Source: Akkermansiaceae bacterium
Lineage (GTDB): Bacteria > Verrucomicrobiota > Verrucomicrobiia > Verrucomicrobiales > Akkermansiaceae
Assembly: GCA_905181965.1 (NCBI GenBank)
Contig: CAJIZY010000011.1
Span: forward strand, 1 to 64,000
Reading direction: 5' to 3'
Length of the DNA: 64,000 nt
Shown: positions 27,943 through 40,363 of the stretch, piece after piece
Layout: every line of letters starts with the position of its first letter
Numbering within the stretch: the stretch's first letter is position 1
Program-made: the position numbers and the translations under genes
The notes under the pieces: model-generated
What the model saw: only the letters and a program-made list of their open reading frames with translations
The model's database searches: none
What the model was told of the DNA's origin: nothing

Positions 27943-29140
27943 ATGAGCAAAAGCTTCATTTTCTCTTCAGAATCTGTTTCCGAAGGACACCCAGACAAAG
28001 TCTGTGATACTGTCTCCGATGCTATCCTCGATGCTTGTCTTGAGCAAGACCCCAAGTCCCGTGTGGCTTGTGAAACTCTTGTGAAAGACAACGTCCTTGT
28101 CCTTGCCGGAGAGATTACGACTGGCGCCAAGTTTAATTACGAAGAGGTTGCTCGCGAGGCTGTCCGGAAAATTGGATATGACAAAGCATATGCTGATAAC
28201 ACGGAATATAGCTATACTTCCAAGTTTGATGCCGATGGCCTTTTCTTCATGAATCTTCTCGGCAAGCAGTCTCAGGATATTGCGCAAGGGGTGGATGCCG
28301 ATGCCGCAGATCACAAAGATACCGCCGAGCAAGGTGCGGGAGATCAAGGGATCATGTTTGGCTATGCTGCCAACGAGACCGAAGAACTGATGCCCGCTCC
28401 CATCGCTTATGCTCATCGCTTGGGTGAGGCATTAACCAATCTTGGAAAGGATCGAGTGCACACCTGGCTTCGTCCGGATTCTAAGACTCAGGTCTCGATG
28501 AAGTATGTCGATGGGAAGCCTGTGAGTGTTACCGCAGTGGTGGTTTCTACGATGCATGCAGCTGAGATTGATACGCCTGAAATGCGTGAGATTCTTAAGC
28601 GCGATCTCATTGAAAAGATTATCCCGGGTGACTTACTGAGTGATGATACACAGTATCTTATTAACCCGACCGGGCGATTCGTGACCGGTGGGCCTGAGGG
28701 TGACGCCGGTCTGACCGGACGTAAGATTATCGTAGACACCTATGGTGGGATGGGGCGTCACGGTGGCGGTGCTTTTTCTGGAAAGGATCCTTCAAAGGTC
28801 GATCGTTCTGCTGCCTACATGGCACGTTGGGTCGCCAAAAATATCGTGGCCTGCGGGTTTAGCGACCGAGTGTGAACTCCAGCTCGCCTACGCGATTGGC
28901 TATCCTGATCCGGTGAGCATTAACGTGAATACCTTTGGGACGAACGAGGCTGATGAGGACAAGATTGAAAAGGCGGTCCAAGAAGTCTTTAGCTTCAAAG
29001 CAGCCGATATCGTAGCTCAGCTCGACCTCCTTCGCCCCATTTATGGAGAGTCCACAAACTACGGACACTTTGGATATTCCTCTGCTTCGCTTCCTTGGGA
29101 ACAGGTCGACAAAGTCGATGAACTCAAAGCAGCCCTCTAA
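27943..29140 (+). CDS. metK: S-adenosylmethionine synthetase, one frameshift
   Basis: [16 protein letters not shown] at the N-terminus is the ATP-binding MetK signature; [10 protein letters not shown] and [19 protein letters not shown] are the second and third. Near 28862 one extra T shifts the frame; removing it restores [19 protein letters not shown] and the normal C-terminus to 29140. The product joins methionine and ATP to make SAM, the methyl donor whose by-product is handled by the next gene. ATG 27943 is chosen because upstream codons overlap the palindrome. About 398 codons, normal length. Confidence 0.95.
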
Positions 29141-29163
29141 TTTACCCCAAACACAAAAAGATT

Positions 29164-30582
29164 ATGTCAGATTACAAAGTCAAAGATATCGGCCTCGCCG
29201 GTTTCGGTCGCAAGGAACTCGATGTGGCCGAGCACGAAATGCCGGGCCTTATGGCGACCCGCGAAAAGTATGGTCCAGTTAAGCCTCTCGAGGGAGTGCG
29301 CGTGATGGGTTCGCTGCACATGACAATTCAGACTGCCGTCCTCATGGAGACTCTCCGGGCCGTTGGTGCTGATGTCCGTTGGTGCTCTTGTAATATTTTC
29401 TCAACCCAAGATCACGCCGCAGCTGCGATGGCCGAGGCCGGTTATCCTGTTTTCGCATGGAAAGGTGAAACCCTCGAAGAATACTGGTGGTGCACATGGC
29501 AGGCTCTTCAGTTCCCTAACCCGGATGGTGGCCTCCCACTTGGACCCCAGTTGATTGTGGATGATGGTGGCGATGCGACTCTTCTCATCCACAAAGGGTA
29601 TGAGCTAGAAAATGGATCTGATTGGGTCAACGAACCTGCCTCTTCGACTGAAGAAGCCGTCATTAAAGCGCTGCTCAAAGATATTCACGCCAAACAGCCT
29701 GGTATTTTCCATGCTTGGGTTCCCGAATTGAAAGGTGTTTCTGAAGAGACAACGACTGGGGTGCATCGCCTCTACCAAATGCAGCGTGACGGGAAGCTTC
29801 TCTTTCCTGCCATTAACGTGAATGATTCGGTGACGAAGTCGAAGTTCGATAACCTCTATGGTTGCCGTGAGTCTTTGATCGACGGAATTAAGCGTGCCAC
29901 TGACGTCATGATTTCTGGTAAGGTTGGAGTTGTCTGCGGTTATGGTGATGTGGGCAAAGGCTGTGCTCAGGCACTCCGGGCCCAGGGTGCGCAGGTTGTT
30001 GTGACCGAAGTCGATCCGATCTGTGCCCTCCAAGCCGCGATGGAAGGTTTCCGCGTTCTCACCGTGGAAGATACTCTCGGTTGGGGTGACATCTATGTCA
30101 CGACCACCGGAAACTTCAACATCATCCGCGCTGAGCACATGGAGAAGATGAAGGATCAGGCTATCGTTTGTAACATCGGACACTTTGACAACGAGATTCA
30201 GATTGCCGAGCTTGAAGCTCTCGATGGAATCGAGAAGCTGAATATCAAGCCTCAGGTTGATAAATATACTTTCACCAGCGGAGATAGCATTTACATGCTC
30301 GCCGAAGGTCGCCTTGTGAACCTTGGTTGTGCAACCGGTCACCCAAGCTTCGTGATGAGTAATAGCTTCACGAATCAGACGCTCGCCCAGATCGCTCTTT
30401 GGGAGACTAAAGATTCACGCGAGATCGGAGTTGAAGTTCTGCCCAAGGAGCTTGATGAGGAAGTTGCTCTCCTGCACCTCAACAAGATTGGGGCCAAGCT
30501 GACCAAGCTCACTCAGGAGCAGGCCGACTACATTGATGTCCCAGTTGAGGGCCCCTACAAGCCAGGGCATTATCGCTACTAA
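29164..30582 (+). CDS. ahcY: Adenosylhomocysteinase
   Basis: 472 residues, intact. [34 protein letters not shown] and the NAD-binding [16 protein letters not shown] followed by [15 protein letters not shown] are SahH signatures, and KPGHYRY is the conserved C-terminal Lys-Tyr tail that completes the partner NAD site. The enzyme splits S-adenosylhomocysteine to homocysteine and adenosine, relieving inhibition of methyltransferases. It follows metK by 23 bases and should share its promoter and the upstream palindrome. A terminator follows. Confidence 0.98.
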   Translation: MSDYKVKDIGLAGFGRKELDVAEHEMPGLMATREKYGPVKPLEGVRVMGSLHMTIQTAVLMETLRAVGADVRWCSCNIFSTQDHAAAAMAEAGYPVFAWKGETLEEYWWCTWQALQFPNPDGGLPLGPQLIVDDGGDATLLIHKGYELENGSDWVNEPASSTEEAVIKALLKDIHAKQPGIFHAWVPELKGVSEETTTGVHRLYQMQRDGKLLFPAINVNDSVTKSKFDNLYGCRESLIDGIKRATDVMISGKVGVVCGYGDVGKGCAQALRAQGAQVVVTEVDPICALQAAMEGFRVLTVEDTLGWGDIYVTTTGNFNIIRAEHMEKMKDQAIVCNIGHFDNEIQIAELEALDGIEKLNIKPQVDKYTFTSGDSIYMLAEGRLVNLGCATGHPSFVMSNSFTNQTLAQIALWETKDSREIGVEVLPKELDEEVALLHLNKIGAKLTKLTQEQADYIDVPVEGPYKPGHYRY

Positions 30583-30622
30583 GCTTCGGAGCGGATCTTA
30601 AATTCATCGGCTTAAATATTTC

Positions 30623-30656
30623 AAAGCCCGCGCTCTTCGGAGTGCGGGCTTTTTTT
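30623..30656 (+). terminator. Rho-independent terminator after ahcY
   Basis: AAAGCCCGCGCTC (30623-30635) pairs with GAGTGCGGGCTTT (30640-30652) around TTCG, with one mismatch, followed by more T. A stable UUCG-type loop. Confidence 0.9.
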
Positions 30657-30842
30657 AAATTTCAAATGACTCCTTTTTAGGAAAAGTGGCGGGACCAATT
30701 TCTTGCCAAAGATACTTGTTTTACGGTTGGTCCAACTTTTTTATGTTCGAGATACAGCTCGGAAAAACATCGTCTGAGATGATCTCGATTTAATTATTAT
30801 TGATTAGTGTGGAGTTTAATTTGGGCTTAGGGTTGAAATGTT

Positions 30843-32381
30843 ATGAGCGGAGTCACTTTACAGGAGAGATTGATTCGGACTTGCCGAGAGAATAGTAATA
30901 ATGAAGCTCTCGCCGATTCGAGCGGGGCAAGGTTGACCTTTGGCGAGGCCTTTGCAAAAGCGCTTTTCCTCACCGGAAGGCTCGGGGCGATCTTTGTGGA
31001 CCAGCCGAAAGTTGGCATCCTAGTTCCCCCATCGGTTGGTGGAGCGCTTGTCAATTGGGCGACTTTGCTGATGGGAAAGATCCCGGTGAATTTGAACTAT
31101 ACCTTGTCCCAAGAAGGTATCGTTTCTTGTCTTGAACAGTGTGGAATTACCGATGTTGTGGTGTCGGGGAAGTTGATGGAACGGCTCAAAATAGATCTCC
31201 CAGTCCGTATTCATATCCTAGAAGATCTAGCGACCGCGCCACGACTAATGGAGAAATTGCGGGCAGGATTTCTGGCGAAATGCACTTCTTCAAAAGGATT
31301 GTTGAAACGACTGGGAGGTTTGCAAGTCGGGCAGGATGATCTGGCCACTATCATTTTTAGTAGCGGGAGTACGGGACCACCCAAAGGCGTGATGTTGAGC
31401 CATCGAAATATTATCACGAACGTAGAACAGGTTGCTGAGGTTTATTCGTTTCTGCCTAAAGATTGTATGTTGGGAGTGCTCCCTTTCTTTCACTCGTTTG
31501 GGTTCATGGCCACGATCGCCGGGCCTGCCATCGCCGGCTTTGGTTGTGCCTACCATTTTAATCCCATAGAGTCGAAAGTGATCGGACCATTGGCAGAGGA
31601 AAATGAAGTCAGTATCATGATTGCCACTCCGACCTTCCTGCAGTTTTATCTGCGCGGGTTGGCCCCAGAACAGCTGGGGAAGCTCAGACTAGTCGTGGTG
31701 GGGGCTGAGAAGCTTCCTTCAAAGATGGCCCAAGCCTTTGAGAAGAAATTCGGCTGCCTCCCCTTGGAAGCCTACGGTGCGACCGAATGTTCACCCGGTA
31801 TCGCGGTCAATGAACAAAACGCGAATCAACCAGGTTCAATCGGGCAGTTACTCAACAAAATTGAGGCTAAGGTTGTGAATCCTGATACGGGAGAAGAGCA
31901 ATCTTCCGGTGAGCCAGGGCTGCTCAAAGTGAAAGGGCCAAACGTCATGATGGGCTATCTCGGTAGGCCGGATAAGACTGCGGAGGTGCTTAAGGACGGT
32001 TGGTATAACACAGGTGATATTGTGAGGATCGACGAGCAGGGTTATTTGTGGATCGAGGGACGATTAAGCCGCTTCAGCAAGATCGGCGGGGAGATGGTTC
32101 CTCATGGGAATGTCGAAGAAACTCTTAATGATCTCGCTGATCAAAACGAACAGGTTTTTGCAGTGACTGGAATGCCCGATGAGAAAAAGGGAGAGCGTCT
32201 TGCTGTCGTGCACACTGCGAGCGAGGAAGTCCTCGAGGAGGTCCTGAGTAAACTCACAGACGCCACTATTCCAAACTTATGGAAGCCCAAGCGAGGGCAG
32301 TTTTTGAAGGTCGATAAACTTCCCTACTTGGGAACCGGAAAAATCGACCTGAAAAGATTACAAGAAATAGCCCAAGGCTGA
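30843..32381 (+). CDS. AMP-dependent acyl-activating enzyme, acyl-ACP/acyl-CoA synthetase-like
   Basis: 512 residues of the ANL superfamily. The ATP loop IFSSGSTGPPKGVMLSH (171-187), VLPFFHSFGFMATI, the adenine-binding LEAYGATECSPG, GWYNTGDIV and GRLSRFSKIGGEMV follow the family order, and the catalytic Lys is in the final GTGKIDLKRL. The HSFGF and GEMVPHGNVE blocks resemble the acyl-ACP synthetase half of Aas, which reacylates lysophospholipids. The nearby LplT-like transporter on the other strand supports a lipid-remodelling role, though a free fatty-acid ligase is also possible. Convergent with the phosphate transporter, only 16 bases apart. Confidence 0.85.
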   Translation: MSGVTLQERLIRTCRENSNNEALADSSGARLTFGEAFAKALFLTGRLGAIFVDQPKVGILVPPSVGGALVNWATLLMGKIPVNLNYTLSQEGIVSCLEQCGITDVVVSGKLMERLKIDLPVRIHILEDLATAPRLMEKLRAGFLAKCTSSKGLLKRLGGLQVGQDDLATIIFSSGSTGPPKGVMLSHRNIITNVEQVAEVYSFLPKDCMLGVLPFFHSFGFMATIAGPAIAGFGCAYHFNPIESKVIGPLAEENEVSIMIATPTFLQFYLRGLAPEQLGKLRLVVVGAEKLPSKMAQAFEKKFGCLPLEAYGATECSPGIAVNEQNANQPGSIGQLLNKIEAKVVNPDTGEEQSSGEPGLLKVKGPNVMMGYLGRPDKTAEVLKDGWYNTGDIVRIDEQGYLWIEGRLSRFSKIGGEMVPHGNVEETLNDLADQNEQVFAVTGMPDEKKGERLAVVHTASEEVLEEVLSKLTDATIPNLWKPKRGQFLKVDKLPYLGTGKIDLKRLQEIAQG

Positions 32382-32397
32382 GAAACAAGCTGAGGCC

Positions 32398-34022
32398 TTA
32401 TTCGGTGGCTTCGGTCGCTGGCGCTTCGATCGTCGGCTTTTCGGGCTCTTGATTCCCATCTATCTCAGAGGCCATTATCCCTTTAATAGTGAAAAATAGA
32501 ACTGCTGCCATGAGCCCAGAGACAGGAACCGTTATGATCCAAGCCGCCGCGATCTTCACAAGCGCAGATCGTTTCACGAGCTCTTGACGGAACTTCTTCT
32601 TGAGGCTCTTGCGCTCGGACTTGCTTAGCTCGATGCTGGCGTTCTTCTTTTTGAGTTCGGTCAGCTTGGCGCGTTTGTCCTGCAACGAAGCAGCTTCGAA
32701 CTCCTGCATGAAGCGTTCAACCTCGGCTTGGTCTTGCCCTTGATGACACCTCTCAATGGAGTGAATCGTTTCAGCATAGTTCTGTTTGATATATTCCCGA
32801 AGGAATCCAACTCCAAAAACGCCACCTACCGCAATGTGAGTCGAGCTCACCGGTAGGCCGAGTTGTGACGCAATGATGACCGTGATGGCCGCCGCCATTG
32901 CGATACAAAAGGCTCGCATCTGATCGAGTTCAGTAATCTCGCTGCCAACCGTCTTGATCAACTTAGGGCCAAAGAGCGCAAGGCCAATGGAAATTCCGAG
33001 AGCCCCGATGGCCATAACCCAGAAGGGGATGGGAGCTTTCGAGGCAACTCCGTCGCTGGAAACGGCCTCGGCAATAGCAGCCAGTGGTCCGACCGCATTT
33101 GCGACATCGTTTGCTCCGTGTGCGAAGCTCAGAAGGGCAGCTGCAATATCAGAGGAATGGTGAAGAGTTTGTTGATCGAAGGTTTCTCGTTGGCAAGCGA
33201 TGCCGAGTGCTTAGAGACCAAGTTTTTCACGACGAAGTAGCTCACGACAGCCAAGACGAGTCCGATGCCGCCGGCTTGGAGGATGTCGAGTTTGATGATC
33301 TTCTTGAGCCCCTTCATGATGAGATAGGTGCTGAAGGCGAAAACCATGATTGAGACCATGATGGGAACCATCCGGCGACCGGCTCCGATCATGTCCCTCC
33401 GGTAGGTAATACTGCGTTTGATCCAGAAGAGGAAGCCAGCTGCAATCGCGCCACCGATCAAAGGCGAGATAATCCAGCTTGCGGCAATCATTCCCATCTG
33501 GTTCCAGTTCGCGATACCGAATCCTCCGGCCGCGATTCCCGCTCCGAGAACTCCGCCGACAATCGCATGGGTGGTAGAGACGGGTGCACCAAAAGCGGTC
33601 GCAATGTTAAGCCAGAGAGCTCCGGCGAAGAGGGCCGCCATCATCAAAGCGATAAAGATTTGGGCATTGGGGATAAGGGAGGGATCGATGATCCCCTTTT
33701 TCACTGTGCTGACAACGTCGCCTCCAGCGATTAAGGCCCCAGCTGCCTCAAAGATTGCTGCAATCAAAATTGCTCCCAATAAAGTCAGAGCTTTGGAGCC
33801 CACGGCTGGGCCCACGTTATTGGCAACGTCGTTGGCTCCGATATTCATTGCCATGTAGCCACCGATCACTGCGGCAATGACGAGTTCAATGCTAACACCT
33901 GATCCACCAGGCTGAAGGCTGGCAGCAAAGAAGGCAGTTCCCACTAGGAAGAGGAGGGCCAGCCCCAATCGCTTGAAATCTTGTTTTTTAGAAGCTTGCT
34001 CAGAGCGTGTGTCGGGTGCCAT
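32398..34022 (-). CDS. Pit-family inorganic phosphate transporter, one frameshift
   Basis: Two copies of the PiT signature are present: MNIGANDVANNVGPAVGSK in the N-terminal half and, after an indel near 33150, FAHGANDVANAVGPLAAI in the C-terminal half. About ten hydrophobic segments surround them, with APVSTTHAIVGG and LPVSSTHIAVGG as the paired re-entrant motifs. A large charged loop of about 90 residues near the C-terminus (KRAKLTELKKKNASIELSKS) separates the last two helices, longer than in E. coli PitA. The family imports phosphate with cations across the inner membrane. Confidence 0.92.
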
Positions 34023-34273
34023 AGGTTGGTGTGTTGCTGAAGTTTCTTATCTTCTTATCGTTCAAGGTTTTTTAGGTGACAAATAAGACAGGTCAAGCTG
34101 GCTGAAAGGAAACTAAGGCGATTTTTTTTAAATGGTTGGGCTACGGGGAATTTGGTCCCTTAAAGAGTCTTCAAAATATCACTCTCTTCGTTTTTTTATT
34201 TAAGCTATCTTAAAAAAAAGCGGATCATGGAAATGGAAAAAGCTACAGCATGAGTTGGGGGAACCCTAAATTT

Positions 34274-35578
34274 TCAGCTCGCTTCTTTTGAGGTGTTTTT
34301 GCTAAGCGAAGGGTCAAGCAGAAGAGCCCGAATTTTCCACAGAAGAACGCCAGAACCTAGAATTGCGAGAGCGCCAATCGCGAGAAACACTTTGTTGGCG
34401 GGAATTCCCATATCATTTCGAAACAAGCGCACCAATAAGGCTCCAATACTACTGAACACAAAGGACAGGGCATTCGCAGTCCCGAGGAATCTTCCCCTTT
34501 CATCGGGAGGCGAGAGGTGCTGCAGAAGAGACTGTAGTGGCACAATGTAGAATCCCCCAAAAAGCCCTGCCGCCCCCAGAAGCAAGGCGACCGTCCAAAA
34601 ACTCAGCGGGGCTATACCGAGAAGGATGAAGAAGAGGGTCATCCCAAGCGCTCCCACCGGAATAAGACGGGGCTCGATATGCTTTCCTGAAATAAATCCG
34701 GCGATCACGCTGCCGAGCCCGATGGTGATTCCGAGAACACCCAGAAGGTTGTTGTTCATCTCCGGGCTGATTTGTAAAAGCGCGCTAAAATCAGGAAGAA
34801 CTAGGAGTGCCATCATACCGAGAAGGTAGAAAAACGACCAAGCCAAAGCGACGAGAAGAAGGTGCGATTGCGCCATGTCTTTGAGCGCCTGAGCATAAGG
34901 ACGGAAAGGATTAAAATCGATGGGCTGAGGTTGGTCGAATGACTTGAGCTTCGGAATAAAAAGCGAAGGGAGGAGGCCAATCATCGCTATGATTACTAAG
35001 ATCACACCCGGGACCCAGAGCATCTCCGGATTAATGGGTAATTCTGATTCGCTACTTTGAAATCCCGATGAGTAGTGGGTGTAAACTTTTCCTGCCGCGA
35101 GTGTTCCACCAATCACAGCAAGATTGGTAAACATGTTGATTGCGCCATTTGCTTTGCTGAGATGCTTCTCCGTCAATAACTCGGGGATCATGCCATATTT
35201 GGCAGGACCAAAAAATGCACTTTGCGTTGCGAGAAGAACCATGACGCTAAGACAGGCCCAAAGATTACCCGCAAAAAATGCCCCAAGGGCTAGGGCTGTG
35301 ATTCCGACCTCGGCAATTTTTGCTAGCACCGTGATGCGGTTTTTACTGATGCGATCCGCGATTTGCCCCGCAATCCCTGAAAACAAAATAAAGGGGATGG
35401 TCAGGCAGAGTGCGACATAAGCCTGCCCACCCTCGCCCAATTGATTCGCCCAGACTCCTCCCGAAGCCACCGCTAAGATGATGACCTGCTTGAGCACGCT
35501 GTCGTTGATTGCTCCAAAGAATTGCGTGATCAGAAGAGCACAAAAACCTCTGTTGAAAAGTCGGTTGGATCGGGACAC
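34274..35578 (-). CDS. LplT-like major facilitator superfamily transporter
   Basis: 434 residues with 12 predicted membrane helices. N-terminal FCALLITQFFGAINDSVLKQ is the LplT-type start with the conserved FxGAxND, and FFGPAKYGMIPELL matches the lysophospholipid-transporter signature. LplT flips lysophospholipids inward for reacylation by Aas. The acyl-activating enzyme at 30843-32381, two genes away, supports this reading. The genes are not in one operon here: a phosphate transporter lies between them. Intact frame. Transport of another amphipathic substrate cannot be excluded. Confidence 0.85.
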   Translation of the reverse strand: MSRSNRLFNRGFCALLITQFFGAINDSVLKQVIILAVASGGVWANQLGEGGQAYVALCLTIPFILFSGIAGQIADRISKNRITVLAKIAEVGITALALGAFFAGNLWACLSVMVLLATQSAFFGPAKYGMIPELLTEKHLSKANGAINMFTNLAVIGGTLAAGKVYTHYSSGFQSSESELPINPEMLWVPGVILVIIAMIGLLPSLFIPKLKSFDQPQPIDFNPFRPYAQALKDMAQSHLLLVALAWSFFYLLGMMALLVLPDFSALLQISPEMNNNLLGVLGITIGLGSVIAGFISGKHIEPRLIPVGALGMTLFFILLGIAPLSFWTVALLLGAAGLFGGFYIVPLQSLLQHLSPPDERGRFLGTANALSFVFSSIGALLVRLFRNDMGIPANKVFLAIGALAILGSGVLLWKIRALLLDPSLSKNTSKEAS

Positions 35579-35844
35579 GAAAATGGGACGGGGGCGAATG
35601 TGAGACCTGAGTCTCTCATAGTTTTAGTCTGGAGCGAGGACAATCGGAAGGGATGATTCTAAACTTCCTGAAATACTGAGTTGATGGAGGTGGGCATAAA
35701 CGACAGATTGAAAAAAGGTTTAGCCAAACCTTATTTAAGAGAGTCTTAATTTCTTTGTCTCGAAGAGAGTCTTATCGCACGATTTTAAAAATAGTGAGGT
35801 TTTGGATGAATTTAAAAACCAATCTGCACGTTTTATTTAATGTT

Positions 35845-36747
35845 ATGAAGAAGATCCTACTCACTACCTTAGCTATGGTGTTGCCATTTTTGGCTATTTC
35901 GTGCGCCGATTATGGGACCTACGGGTATGGCACTGTCACTACTCCAGTTCGTAGTTCCGGAAGCTCTGTAATTGTGGGAGGAGGCCTAGCTCCATTACAG
36001 GTGGGATTTGTTGCGACCTCCTTTGATCGTTGGGCTTGGGATCCTTATCGCCGACACTACTTTGATCGTTCCTGCCGGCGTTACTGGAATCCTCGGAGTC
36101 GGGGATACTGCTCAGTTATTCCTAGTCGTTTTTCAGCACCAATTTATCCAACCGGATTCCGTAGTGGGCGTCGTTTATCTTGCCCGACTTATCTCCCACG
36201 CCACTCGGCGGTTGCGATCCATCGCGGGGACTCTCATCGATCGGTTGGTGCTGTCTCAAGTCGTGGGAAATATGCTCCGGTAATTCATGGACAGTCCCAC
36301 GGTGTGGTCTCCCTTCGGCCCTCAAGCTATTCAACGTCGACGCGCTCAAGTTCGAGTCGCACCGTGACTCGCAGTTCTTTAAACCATACGTCGTCGCCGG
36401 GGCGGACCTCAAGTCAATCGACTCAACGGCCTAGCAGTTCCAGTCGATATCAAACGGTGAGTTCGGCACCAAGTCGGACCTCGAGTCAACCAACCCAACG
36501 GCCTAGCAGTTCCAGTCGATATCAAACGGTGAGTTCGGCACCAAGTCGGCCCAAAGCGACCCCGGTCGTCCGTTCTTCACCTTATACTTCGAGGAGCACA
36601 TCTTCCCGTAGCCCGGAGAGCACATCTTCTAGGGGATCGTATTCAAAAACGTCGTCCAGCAGGAGCACATCGGCCTCGAGTAGTCCCTCACGAAGTACCT
36701 CTTCGCCAAGCCGATCGGTTAGTCGAGCCCGGCAAAAGACCCGCTAA
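35845..36747 (+). CDS. Ser/Arg-rich lipoprotein with tandem repeat
   Basis: The start MKKILLTTLAMVLPFLAISC has a lipobox ending at Cys20, so ATG 35845 is chosen over ATG 35755. A Tyr/Gly-rich segment and a compact region with paired cysteines (FDRSCRRYWNPRSRGYCS) follow. The last 150 residues consist mostly of Ser, Arg, Thr and Pro, strongly basic and probably disordered. Two exact-length repeats of 24 residues (36403-36474 and 36475-36546) differ at one residue. No family is recognised. Such a tail may bind acidic polysaccharide or the cell wall, but that is only a guess from charge. Confidence 0.75.
   Translation: MKKILLTTLAMVLPFLAISCADYGTYGYGTVTTPVRSSGSSVIVGGGLAPLQVGFVATSFDRWAWDPYRRHYFDRSCRRYWNPRSRGYCSVIPSRFSAPIYPTGFRSGRRLSCPTYLPRHSAVAIHRGDSHRSVGAVSSRGKYAPVIHGQSHGVVSLRPSSYSTSTRSSSSRTVTRSSLNHTSSPGRTSSQSTQRPSSSSRYQTVSSAPSRTSSQPTQRPSSSSRYQTVSSAPSRPKATPVVRSSPYTSRSTSSRSPESTSSRGSYSKTSSSRSTSASSSPSRSTSSPSRSVSRARQKTR
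36403..36546 (+). repeat. Two 72-bp tandem repeats in the lipoprotein gene
   Basis: Units 36403-36474 and 36475-36546 each encode 24 residues (RTSSQ, TQRPSSSSRYQTVSSAPS) and are nearly identical in DNA, with differences clustered around the Ser/Pro codon. This suggests recent duplication. Confidence 0.85.
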
Positions 36748-36767
36748 GGGTTCTAAGATCTGAATTA

Positions 36768-36793
36768 AGCCCTGTGGAGCGATTCACGGGGCT
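36768..36793. terminator. Terminator-like hairpin between convergent genes
   Basis: AGCCCTGTG (36768-36776) pairs with CACGGGGCT (36785-36793), with one G-T pair, followed by GTTT. The T-run is weak. Confidence 0.45.
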
Positions 36794-36889
36794 GTTTCGT
36801 AGGGATACCTTATCTCTAATTATCCTTATGTTGGTTTAGATTTCCACCGTTGGCAGAGGATAAAATGAAAACCTGATCTTTTCCATGAA

Positions 36890-37603
36890 CTACTTTTCTA
36901 GAGAGTAGATCTTAAGGTCGTCGATGATAGCCTTCTGGGGCACAGCAACTCGGAGGGCCCGTTTTGTGGGGTGAGCGATTCCTTCGGAAGTGAACGATCC
37001 GGCTTTCTGATTATTGATTAAGACGGTCATGGTTTTGCCCTTAATTGTGACCGACAGGGTGTGCCACTTATTGGGTTCAAGCCTATTTGCGAAGCGTTTG
37101 GTTTTGGTTTTGAGCATTTTTTGCTGTTCTGCCGTGATTGTTTTATCCTGACGGGCTTTGCGAATCGCGAGCTTCATAGTGCCGGTTTTGAGATCATTGA
37201 TCTGGACATTCTTTGTAGTGATCTTGGTCATGCAGAGGTGGCCGGCGTGGACTTCTTTAAATTTCAGGTCGGCGAAGTTCAGTCCAAGGCTGTCTTTTTC
37301 AGTTGGGAGTTTAAAGCGCAGCGTGACGCGACCATCTTGAAATTCTATGGGATGGACCACAGAGACAGCATGATCGGCAACGGGGTGAAAAGTGATATGC
37401 ATCGCGCCATTCTTCAAATCGACTTGCTTGTTTCCTTTTGCTCGTTTCTTACTGTTCGACGACCAGCCCTTCCCGATTTCCTCCTTGGAATTATTTGCTT
37501 CTTCGCGCTCAAAGTCGTCTTCGAAGATCAAGGTGGCTTTTTCTTCCGCGCTAGAAGCCAAGGGAAAGAGTAGGGAGGCAAAGATGCAGATCGTATGTTT
37601 CAT
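36890..37603 (-). CDS. Exported DUF1080/LamG-like beta-sandwich protein
   Basis: 237 residues. A signal peptide (ICIFASLLFPLASSA) precedes FEDDFEREEANNSKEEIGKG, a common start of the concanavalin-like family used for glycoside-hydrolase-16 or DUF1080 proteins. Later blocks GRVTLRFKLP and NKWHTLSVTIKGKTMTVLIN fit the sandwich strands and the loop near the ligand face. Probably periplasmic. A glycan-binding or hydrolytic role is possible, but no catalytic acid pair is recognisable. Convergent with the Ser/Arg-rich lipoprotein. Confidence 0.65.
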   Translation of the reverse strand: MKHTICIFASLLFPLASSAEEKATLIFEDDFEREEANNSKEEIGKGWSSNSKKRAKGNKQVDLKNGAMHITFHPVADHAVSVVHPIEFQDGRVTLRFKLPTEKDSLGLNFADLKFKEVHAGHLCMTKITTKNVQINDLKTGTMKLAIRKARQDKTITAEQQKMLKTKTKRFANRLEPNKWHTLSVTIKGKTMTVLINNQKAGSFTSEGIAHPTKRALRVAVPQKAIIDDLKIYSLEK

Positions 37604-37614
37604 AGGATGACTAA

Positions 37615-40315
<2,701 letters not shown>

Positions 40316-40363
40316 GTGAAGCCGACGATTTGCGTGCTTTACCGCGCGCTCGGGTGATCAAAA

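Noticed and set aside
35715-35732. AAGGTTT/AAACCTT hairpin between the LplT-like gene and the lipoprotein
   Set aside because: It lies upstream of both divergent genes and has no T-run; a role as terminator is unsupported and the symmetry is short.
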